Made by a program: the position numbers and the translations under genes. Under the pieces are notes generated by a model. The model did no database searches. It was not told the origin of the DNA and worked only from the letters and a program-made list of their open reading frames with translations. From an uncultured Bacilli bacterium (GTDB lineage Bacteria > Bacillota_I > Bacilli_A > RF39 > UBA660), in contig CALVYB010000008.1 of NCBI GenBank assembly GCA_944371955.1, forward strand, positions 1 through 32,297: DNA of 32,297 nucleotides, given 5' to 3'. Positions 26,336-32,297 of this stretch are shown here, in pieces (within the stretch, counting starts at the first letter, position 1; each line of letters starts with the position of its first letter).

Positions 26336-28597
26336 ATTATCTAATTGAACAAGAACTTCTCTAGGTTTAGAACCATTAGTAGGACCAATGATCCCTCTTT
26401 CTTCTAATAAATCGATAAGTCTTGCCGCACGATTATATCCTAATTTGAAACGTCTTTGTAATAGCGAAGCACTAGCCTTTTGACTTTCTATAACAAATTG
26501 AACAATATCATTATATAAAGGATCTTCATCATTAGCAGCATCACCAAACTCTTGTCCACTAACATTACTTACATTGTGATCAATTGCTTCTAAATTCATC
26601 AACTTCTCATCATATTGTGCTTTTTGTTGCTCTACAGTAAAATCAATAATTCTCTTAATTTCATCATCTGTAATAAAGGAACCTTGAATACGAGTCGGAG
26701 AATTAACACCAATTGGTAAAAATAACATATCTCCTTTACCAAGCAATTTTTCAGCCCCAGTTTGATCTAAAATAGTACGAGAATCTATTCCAGAACCAAC
26801 CGCAAATGAAATACGAGAAGGAATATTCGCTTTAATCAATCCTGTAATAACATCTGTAGAAGGTCTTTGCGTTGCAACAATCAAATGAATTCCTGCTGCA
26901 CGAGCTTTTTGTGTAATACGAAGAATAGAATCTTCTACTTCTTTAGCAGCAACCATCATCAAATCAGCAAGCTCATCAATAATAACAACAATGTATGGAA
27001 GTTTTGCTTTTGTAACTCCATCAGCTTTATGATCTTCATTCCATTTTTCTATATAAGAATTGTAAGTTTCAATATTTTTAGTTTTAGTTTCACTAAAAGT
27101 CTCATAACGACGTTCCATTTCAGCAACCATTTTAGAAAGCGCAACAGCCGCTTTTTTAGGATCAGAAACAACTGGGCACATCAAATGTGGAACACCATTA
27201 TAAACCGATAATTCAACAACCTTCGGATCTACCATAACCAGTTTAACTTCATCAGGACGAGCACGCATTAAAATAGAACAAATTATACCATTAACACAAA
27301 CAGATTTACCACTACCAGTAGTACCTGCAATCAACATATGTGGCATTTTATTAATCTCACAAACACCAATATCTCCCATAATACTTTTACCAAGAGGAAC
27401 CATAAGTTTTTTATCCATGGCATTCATCATCTGTTTGCTACTAATAATTTCATAAAAACTTACTGGAGTCGCAACATCATTAGCAAACTCAATTCCAACC
27501 GTGTTTTTACCAGGTATTGGCGCTTCAATTCTAACATCCTTCTTAGCAAGAGCCAAAGCAATTTCACGGTTAATACTCGTAATTTTATTAACCCGAGTAC
27601 CACTAGCAATTTCTAATTCATATTGAGCAACTGTAGGTCCTATATGAACCTCTACTACTTTACCAACAATTTTAAAATCTTTTAATACTCGTTCCAACGT
27701 TTCTATATTTTTTTCAATAGATGCTTCATCTGTTTCTTTTTGTTTTTTCTTCGGTTGATTCAATAAACTAAGCGGTGGTAGCTGATATTCATGATTCGTT
27801 GTAGGAATTTCCGCATTAATATTAGTATTAGACTCTTTACTTTCAACAGTTTCTTCCTTCACAGGAACTTTTTTCAAATCGTCAATACTAGTAATTTTAA
27901 TATGCTTTTCTTTTTCCTCAGATTCTTCATCTTCTTCTCCATTATTAATAATAACAGCTTTTTTATTTTCTTTCTCCCCTTTAAGTAACCTACGTTCCTT
28001 AGCTTGTTCTAATTTTTCTTTTTGCCTTGCTATTTTATCTTTAACAAAGTCTATAATAGAAAAACCTGTAAACAAACAAAATCCAACAATCACTAAAACC
28101 CAAGAAACAATCTGCATACCAGCATATGAAAATAGCTTATCAAATATAATGGCAAAAATACAACCAATAACTCCCCCACCAACTGAATACCAATTTTCCA
28201 AAACTCCTGTATTCATAATACCGTTAAAAGAAGCAACCAGTTGATCCATTGTAGATTTAAAAATAAGCATCATGTTACCATCATGTTCCAAAACAAAATC
28301 TTGATGCATAATTACCAAAAAACCAATACTAAGAATATAAAGTCCTATCAATTTAGTAGAGAAAAAATCTGGCCATTCTCTTTTAATCAGTAAATACCCA
28401 CCTACAATAAAAAACACGGCTAATAAAACCATATAAATAGAGCCTACCAGAAACAAAGCGAAAGAAGCAACCAACTCACCAGCCACCCCTAATTTACCAA
28501 TTCCTAAGACTGATAAAACTAATAAAACTAGTCCTATTAATTCATATTTATATTCAAAACTCTTTTTTGTTTGTTTCTTTCTTTTCTTTTTTGCCAT
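26312..28597 (-). CDS. DNA translocase FtsK/SpoIIIE
   Basis: A protein of 761 residues. Its N-terminal domain has four membrane helices (about residues 20-190), then a charged linker (about 190-290), the alpha/beta motor domain with Walker A IAGTTGSGKS and Walker B VVIIDELADLM, and the C-terminal gamma winged helix (QRRFKLGYNRAARLIDLLEERGIIGP) that reads KOPS/SRS-type sequences. Size fits the SpoIIIE/FtsK class. It pumps DNA through the division septum; FtsK and SpoIIIE cannot be told apart here. A TATAAT box lies at 28628-28633 on the same strand. Confidence 0.95.
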   Translation of the reverse strand: MAKKKRKKQTKKSFEYKYELIGLVLLVLSVLGIGKLGVAGELVASFALFLVGSIYMVLLAVFFIVGGYLLIKREWPDFFSTKLIGLYILSIGFLVIMHQDFVLEHDGNMMLIFKSTMDQLVASFNGIMNTGVLENWYSVGGGVIGCIFAIIFDKLFSYAGMQIVSWVLVIVGFCLFTGFSIIDFVKDKIARQKEKLEQAKERRLLKGEKENKKAVIINNGEEDEESEEKEKHIKITSIDDLKKVPVKEETVESKESNTNINAEIPTTNHEYQLPPLSLLNQPKKKQKETDEASIEKNIETLERVLKDFKIVGKVVEVHIGPTVAQYELEIASGTRVNKITSINREIALALAKKDVRIEAPIPGKNTVGIEFANDVATPVSFYEIISSKQMMNAMDKKLMVPLGKSIMGDIGVCEINKMPHMLIAGTTGSGKSVCVNGIICSILMRARPDEVKLVMVDPKVVELSVYNGVPHLMCPVVSDPKKAAVALSKMVAEMERRYETFSETKTKNIETYNSYIEKWNEDHKADGVTKAKLPYIVVIIDELADLMMVAAKEVEDSILRITQKARAAGIHLIVATQRPSTDVITGLIKANIPSRISFAVGSGIDSRTILDQTGAEKLLGKGDMLFLPIGVNSPTRIQGSFITDDEIKRIIDFTVEQQKAQYDEKLMNLEAIDHNVSNVSGQEFGDAANDEDPLYNDIVQFVIESQKASASLLQRRFKLGYNRAARLIDLLEERGIIGPTNGSKPREVLVQLDNSGEEEAE

Positions 28598-28627
28598 ACT
28601 ATCTATACTCCCATCTATTACAATCTA

Positions 28628-28633
28628 ATTATA
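28628..28633 (-). promoter_or_regulatory. -10 box of the ftsK gene
   Basis: TATAAT on the minus strand, about 30 bases before the start codon. The -35 region is T-rich without a good match. Confidence 0.45.
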
Positions 28634-28684
28634 CTATAAAACTAAAAAATAAAATAGAAGAAAGAAAAAGTAGACAGCAATTAG

Positions 28685-28710
28685 ACAAAATAAAAAGAGC
28701 TTACGCTCTT
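28685..28710 (-). terminator. Terminator with the EF-P stop codon in its loop
   Basis: AAGAGC pairs with GCTCTT (28695-28700 with 28705-28710). The stop codon (28701-28703) is in the 4-base loop, and a T-rich tail follows on the minus strand. Confidence 0.75.
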
Positions 28711-29258
28711 GAAACATATTTACCATCACTGGTAGATACAATAATTTTTTCTCCTTCTTCAATAAACAAAGGAACACGTACAATATACCCAGTTTCAACT
28801 TCAGCATCTTTAAGTGCATTATTTGTAGTATTACCTTTTACAGCTGCTTCAGTATGAGTAATAGTTAATTCTACTTTATCTGGTAAATCTATACCTAATA
28901 CTTCGCCTTCAAACATAGTAATGTAAACTTCTAAGTTTTCTTTCAAATATTTAGCATTATCACCAATAACTTCTTTAGATAATTCTAATTGCTCATAAGT
29001 ATCCATATTCATAAAATAATAAACATCACTCATAGTATATAAATATTGCATTAATTGTTTATCAATATGAGCAGTAGCAACTTTTACACCAGCATTAAAA
29101 GTTTTTTCAAAAATAGCGCCAGTTCTTAAGTTCTTTAATTTAGCTTTTACAATAGCAGCACCTTTACCAGGCTTTACATGTTGTGTATCCATAACAACAT
29201 AAATAGCACCTTCTACTTCAATTGTAATACCGTTTTTTAAATCATTTGTACTAATCAT
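28701..29258 (-). CDS. efp: Elongation factor P
   Basis: Three beta-barrel domains in 185 residues, the standard EF-P length. From ATG 29258 the tip loop reads KPGKG with Lys32, the residue that carries 5-aminopentanol in B. subtilis. The C-terminal signature is intact (CDS end ITHTEAAVKGNTTNNALKDAEVETG). EF-P relieves ribosome stalling at polyproline. GGGAG lies ahead of the ATG; the upstream GTG at 29267 is less likely. It follows rpmG by 46 bases with a terminator in between and no clear promoter, so some readthrough is probable. The ymfF/ymfH genes lie downstream in the same direction. Confidence 0.96.
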   Translation of the reverse strand: MISTNDLKNGITIEVEGAIYVVMDTQHVKPGKGAAIVKAKLKNLRTGAIFEKTFNAGVKVATAHIDKQLMQYLYTMSDVYYFMNMDTYEQLELSKEVIGDNAKYLKENLEVYITMFEGEVLGIDLPDKVELTITHTEAAVKGNTTNNALKDAEVETGYIVRVPLFIEEGEKIIVSTSDGKYVSRA

Positions 29259-29276
29259 TAAACTCACTCCCTACAT

Positions 29277-29306
29277 AAAATTAAAAATAAGTGATAAACT
29301 TATTTT
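29277..29306 (-). terminator. Terminator/attenuator between rpmG and efp
   Basis: AAAATAAG pairs with CTTATTTT (29299-29306 with 29284-29291) around a 7-base loop, followed by TAATTTT on the minus strand. It overlaps the rpmG stop codon (29305-29307). Confidence 0.7.
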
Positions 29307-29469
29307 ATTTCTTTTCCTTATGTGTTGTATGTTTTCTACATTTAGGACAATACTTACTAATTTCAAGACGTTCTGTAGTATTTTGTACATTTCTTGGTTT
29401 TCTATAGTTTTCTTCTTTGCATTCAGTACAAACAAGAGTCTTCATTTGTCTTTTTCCTTCTTTAGCCAT
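29305..29469 (-). CDS. rpmG: 50S ribosomal protein bL33, zinc-ribbon form
   Basis: A 54-residue protein starting MAKEGKRQMKTLVCTEC and ending HTTHKEKK. It has two CxxC pairs (CTEC and CPKC), so this is the zinc-binding type of bL33. NYRKPRNVQN and LEISKYCPKCRKHT match the family. AAGGAGG precedes the ATG. It has its own TTGCAA-N16-TATAAT promoter and lies directly ahead of efp. Confidence 0.95.
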   Translation of the reverse strand: MAKEGKRQMKTLVCTECKEENYRKPRNVQNTTERLEISKYCPKCRKHTTHKEKK

Positions 29470-29497
29470 TTCTATCCCTCCTTACACGTCTATAGGT

Positions 29498-29525
29498 ATT
29501 ATATCAAAAAAACAATAAATTGCAA
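29498..29525 (-). promoter_or_regulatory. Promoter of rpmG
   Basis: TTGCAA (29520-29525) and TATAAT (29498-29503) with a 16-base spacer on the minus strand. Confidence 0.75.
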
Positions 29526-29564
29526 AAGTTTTTTTTAATAATTACAAATAATTACACATTTTTA

Positions 29565-29766
29565 TTTTTTTTAAAACGAAATTTGATTCTGATGACCACT
29601 ATTACCATTTACTATTGCATCGGAATCAACCTTACCCAAACTAAATTTGGATCAACTTCCAGATTATCACAAACCTTCAATTAAGCTTAACCTGCTCTTA
29701 ACTTTCTACGGAGTGCATATTATTAATATCATCATATATTTCTCCCATATTCTCAACCAAATCACG
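29565..29766 (-). ncRNA. Candidate structured RNA between the PBP and rpmG genes
   Basis: About 200 bases between the PBP terminator and the rpmG promoter contain no credible gene but have their own promoter (29771-29799). The segment ends in a hairpin: 29618-29627 pairs with 29585-29594, one wobble in ten pairs, followed by a modest T-rich tail. Bases near the 5' end (29755-29762) can also pair with 29581-29588, bringing the ends together. A 16-codon frame (29698-29748) lacks a ribosome site. I tested it by eye against tmRNA, RNase P RNA and SRP RNA motifs and found no match. A decayed gene remnant is the main alternative. Confidence 0.35.
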
Positions 29767-29770
29767 CCAT

Positions 29771-29799
29771 AGTATATCAAAAAAATAAAAGAAAAGCAA
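29771..29799 (-). promoter_or_regulatory. Promoter embedded in the PBP terminator
   Basis: TTGCTT (29794-29799) and TATACT (29771-29776) with a 17-base spacer on the minus strand. The -35 lies across the terminator loop and 3' arm, and the terminator T-tract forms the spacer. Confidence 0.6.
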
Positions 29800-29815
29800 T
29801 CATTTTCTTTTATTT
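29780..29815 (-). terminator. Intrinsic terminator of the PBP gene
   Basis: A perfect 13-bp AT-rich stem (29783-29795 with 29803-29815), 7-base loop and T-run, starting right after the stop codon. Confidence 0.8.
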
Positions 29816-29816
29816 A

Positions 29817-31880
29817 CTAATTATAATACAATTCAAAAAACTTATTAGTAACTTCTTTAGTAATATGTAAAGTAACCAAACTAGCATAATCAGTACTAGA
29901 ATTAGGATGAGAAGAATTTGGAGAGGTCACCATAATCGTCATAACTGGATTATTAGCAGGAGCATATCCAACAAAAGATGATGTAATAGTCTCTGTGTCA
30001 ATAATACCATTTCCATCAGTATCTATAAAACTTTGAGATGTACCCGTCTTACCAGCCGCATCCCATTTATTATCAATATATCCTCTTCCATAACCACCAG
30101 TAGAATGCATAACAGCATAAAAGCCCTCTTTAACTCTCGCCATATACTCTGGCTTTGTATCAATAGTGTTCAAAACTTTTTTTTCGACGGTTAAAATAGT
30201 TTCTCCCAAACTGGAATCTTCCGTAGATTTATGTACTTCTTTTAATAGATGAGGAACAAGTCTATTACCATTGTTTGCTATAGTAGTAATATATTGTGAT
30301 AATTGCAAAGGTGTATATGACTCATACTGGCCCATTACAAAATCTAATAAGTTACCCGAATTCGTATCTTGTTTGGCACCATATCCTATACCTTCTGATG
30401 GTAAATCAATACCTGTTTCAACTCCTAAACCAAAGGAATGATACATATTACGATAAGTATCAAAAGCCTTTTGATTAAAATTAAGTTTCATACCAGGAGA
30501 ATACTCTTGACCATTGACCCTGATAGCTGCTTTAAACTGATAAACATTACTACTTTTAGCCAAAGCCGTAATATCATTAATAGTTCCCAAATTATTAACA
30601 GACGAACATTTTTCAGGAGCTCCCGCAACTTTAACACATTCATCAAACATATATTCTCCAATTTTAACAGCTCCTGTATTATAACCGACCAACATAGATG
30701 CCCCTTTAACAACAGATCCAGGCGTTATTGGAAGAGTAAAAACACTAGTTGTATTATCCACAACCTGATTACCTACTAATTTTTTAGATGCCATCGCTAA
30801 AATCTCCCCAGTATTTGGATCTTGAATAATAACACTAGAATGATCATAATATTGAGTATTAGGTTCTGACTTTGTCTTTAAAATTTGCTCAGTTAAAATC
30901 TTTTCTACTTCTTGTTGTAATTCTATATCAATAGCTAAAACGATATCATTACCACGTTTTCCTTCTTTAATTAATTTTAATTCATGAGAATTAATCACTT
31001 GATATTCAGCTTTTTCGCCTCGTAAATAATCTTCATATTGCTTTTCTAGATAGCTAAGGCCAACGCGATCATTCAAAGCATACCCCTTTGATAAATATTC
31101 ATCTTTTTCTTCAGCTGGCAACCCTTGCGTCGTAGTAGAAACCGTTCCTAAAATACTGCGAAAGGTATCACCATAAGGATACACTCGTTCCCAATCTAAA
31201 ACTGTATTAAAACCAGTTAACTCACTATTATGTTCAGCAATATAAGCATATTCTTGATCAGTAGCCTCTTCTTTAATAATTTTTTGATCATATGTATATC
31301 CTTTATTCATTAAATAATATAAATAAGCAGCTTGCAAATCGAGCTCTGTAAAACTAGACAACTCACTAGTCGTGATACGTTCTATTTTAAGTTCTTGCAA
31401 ATCTGTAGTACTAAGTTCACCTGTTTTAACTTTTCCTCTTTCTTTCTTAGTAATTTTTTCATCGCATAACTGAGGATATTTTGCTAAATAAAATTCCTTT
31501 TTGGCTCTATCAGTTAAACTAGAATAAGATAGTTCTAAATGAGGTGAAACAGTATAGGCAAGCTCAATCATTTGACTAGTAGAAATGTTTTTATCTTTTT
31601 TATAAGTAATACTTTTAATTGCTTTATTATCAACAATTATTTTATGATTTCTATCATAAATTCTCCCTCTAGGAGCACTGGTCCCTACTACCTTGGTATA
31701 AGAAAGTTCCTTTAACGTTTTTTTATAATCTTTAGCATCCACAACCATAACGGTATATAATTTAATCACTAAAACACAAAATAACAGAAGAAGAATTACT
31801 AAAAAAAATAAAAAACGTTTAGAAATAATCTGATTATAATTAATTTTCTTTTCTGGACGGTTTAAATAAAGTCTTGTCAT
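29817..31880 (-). CDS. Class B penicillin-binding protein (transpeptidase)
   Basis: A monofunctional transpeptidase of 687 residues. A short cytosolic N-terminus and one membrane helix (about 22-46) precede the dimerisation domain with the conserved RGRIYDRN (about 71-78). The C-terminal transpeptidase has SxxK Ser389-Val-Val-Lys392, SxN (SSN, 443-445) and KTG (611-613), all intact. It cross-links peptidoglycan for elongation or division (PBP2-type, as PbpA/MrdA or PBP2B); which of the two cannot be decided. No PASTA repeats are present. AGAGGG lies before the ATG, and a TATATT -10 box at about 31898-31903 is the probable promoter. Confidence 0.93.
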   Translation of the reverse strand: MTRLYLNRPEKKINYNQIISKRFLFFLVILLLLFCVLVIKLYTVMVVDAKDYKKTLKELSYTKVVGTSAPRGRIYDRNHKIIVDNKAIKSITYKKDKNISTSQMIELAYTVSPHLELSYSSLTDRAKKEFYLAKYPQLCDEKITKKERGKVKTGELSTTDLQELKIERITTSELSSFTELDLQAAYLYYLMNKGYTYDQKIIKEEATDQEYAYIAEHNSELTGFNTVLDWERVYPYGDTFRSILGTVSTTTQGLPAEEKDEYLSKGYALNDRVGLSYLEKQYEDYLRGEKAEYQVINSHELKLIKEGKRGNDIVLAIDIELQQEVEKILTEQILKTKSEPNTQYYDHSSVIIQDPNTGEILAMASKKLVGNQVVDNTTSVFTLPITPGSVVKGASMLVGYNTGAVKIGEYMFDECVKVAGAPEKCSSVNNLGTINDITALAKSSNVYQFKAAIRVNGQEYSPGMKLNFNQKAFDTYRNMYHSFGLGVETGIDLPSEGIGYGAKQDTNSGNLLDFVMGQYESYTPLQLSQYITTIANNGNRLVPHLLKEVHKSTEDSSLGETILTVEKKVLNTIDTKPEYMARVKEGFYAVMHSTGGYGRGYIDNKWDAAGKTGTSQSFIDTDGNGIIDTETITSSFVGYAPANNPVMTIMVTSPNSSHPNSSTDYASLVTLHITKEVTNKFFELYYN

Positions 31881-31897
31881 AGCATCCCTCTTTCACT

Positions 31898-31903
31898 AAT
31901 ATA
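31898..31903 (-). promoter_or_regulatory. -10 box of the PBP gene
   Basis: TATATT on the minus strand, 18 bases from the start codon. A TTGTC-like -35 is present but at sub-optimal spacing. Confidence 0.4.
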
Positions 31904-31954
31904 GTCTACCACATTTTTGACAAAGTTATTTCATATATTTTAATGAGGTGAAAT

Positions 31955-32206
31955 ATGTATAAAGAATTAATCAAAAACTGGATACCATATCTTACTCCAA
32001 AATTAATCTACGAATATGCAAAAAAGATTGGTATTTCATTAACCGACTCTGAAACAACTATATTATATCAATTTATTATAAAGAATTATAGCGAAATTTT
32101 AGAGGGAAATGAAAAAAGTTTTATAGAATTAAAAAAACAAATAAATCCAAAACTCTATACTCAGCTAATAAATTTATACAACACAAACAAAGAAAAATAT
32201 TTATAA
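31955..32206 (+). CDS. Small helical protein, possibly DUF2624/YqfT-like
   Basis: A soluble protein of 83 residues, rich in Lys, Ile and Tyr, and predicted all-helical. The pattern PKLIYEYAKKIGISLTDSETTILYQFIIKNYSEIL followed by a second helical pair has the length and layout of the DUF2624 (YqfT) family, but the match is by general resemblance only. GAGGTGA precedes the ATG at good spacing. It is divergent from the PBP gene. No function can be given. Confidence 0.6.
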   Translation: MYKELIKNWIPYLTPKLIYEYAKKIGISLTDSETTILYQFIIKNYSEILEGNEKSFIELKKQINPKLYTQLINLYNTNKEKYL

Positions 32207-32268
32207 AAAAACAAGTATTAAGAACTGATTTAATAAATTTATACACGAAATAAAAAGTTCTAACTATG

Positions 32269-32297
32269 ACTACATCGATAATTAATTGGTGTAGTTT
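32269..32297 (+). terminator. Possible terminator at the window edge
   Basis: ACTACATC (32269-32276) pairs with GGTGTAGT (32288-32295), with one G-U pair. The T-run would begin at the cut end, so it cannot be judged fully. Confidence 0.35.

Noticed and set aside
26867-28000. Several long plus-strand frames opposite ftsK
   Set aside because: They are antisense shadows of the ftsK coding sequence with no start signals and biased composition.
29698-29748. 16-codon small ORF within the putative RNA
   Set aside because: No ribosome binding site precedes it and nothing else supports translation.
29565-29766. tmRNA, RNase P RNA or SRP RNA
   Set aside because: None of the conserved motifs of these RNAs (tRNA-like ends, GAGGAAAGTCC, the GNAR tetraloop helix) could be found.
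31917-31944. TTGACA-N16-TTTAAT promoter for the small protein at 31955
   Set aside because: The transcription start would fall in or after the ribosome site, leaving no usable leader.

Overview
This window is a very AT-rich chromosomal segment from a low-GC Bacillota. The signs are T-box control of argS, strong AGGAGG-type ribosome binding sites, TTGACA/TATAAT-type promoters, Bacillus-type gene neighbourhoods (lepA-hemW, ylbJ/ylbL, ymfF-ymfH, efp) and normal use of TGA as stop with TGG for Trp. The gene set (a single Lon/PDZ protease, a short YlbJ, compact intergenic spaces) would suit an uncultured gut Bacilli or Mollicutes-like lineage, but that placement is inference. No phage, insertion sequence, CRISPR array, tRNA or rRNA was seen, so this looks like core genome with a few accessory genes.

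Layout. 1-4.6 kb: a CmpB-like membrane protein (+), a short-chain dehydrogenase (-), a histidine kinase/response regulator pair (-) behind an unusually long leader, and a GNAT acetyltransferase (-). 4.7-7.1 kb: a PaaI-type thioesterase and a YlbL-like PDZ-Lon protease (-), with YlbJ divergent (+). 7.1-10.1 kb: two type IV pseudopilins (-) facing away from a GspE/PilB-type ATPase (+) that carries a long Gln/Pro-rich tail; no platform protein or prepilin peptidase lies nearby. 10.1-13.5 kb: a thymidylate kinase with an altered P-loop, an unrecognised 203-residue protein, an HD-domain hydrolase and HemW. 13.5-20.4 kb: LepA, two FAD oxidoreductases, and ArgS with its T-box leader. 20.4-22.2 kb: a membrane-anchored two-domain GH25/LysM protein. 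22.2-28.6 kb: the M16 pair YmfH/YmfF, DeoD, a lipoprotein and an FtsK/SpoIIIE DNA translocase. 28.7-32.2 kb: EF-P, ribosomal protein bL33, a possible structured RNA, a class B penicillin-binding protein and a small divergent protein.

Together the genes cover translation quality (LepA, EF-P with Lys32 and the YmfF/YmfH proteins linked to its modification, ArgS, bL33), envelope growth and chromosome segregation (class B PBP, GH25, FtsK), nucleotide salvage (DeoD, Tmk) and a small secretion or competence-type pilus module. A recurring trait is that intrinsic terminators are folded around the stop codon itself, with the stop codon in or beside the hairpin loop. This occurs at least six times in the window. 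The least explained parts are the leader of the two-component operon (3.6-4.0 kb) and the promoter-driven, apparently non-coding segment between the PBP and bL33 genes (29.56-29.77 kb).
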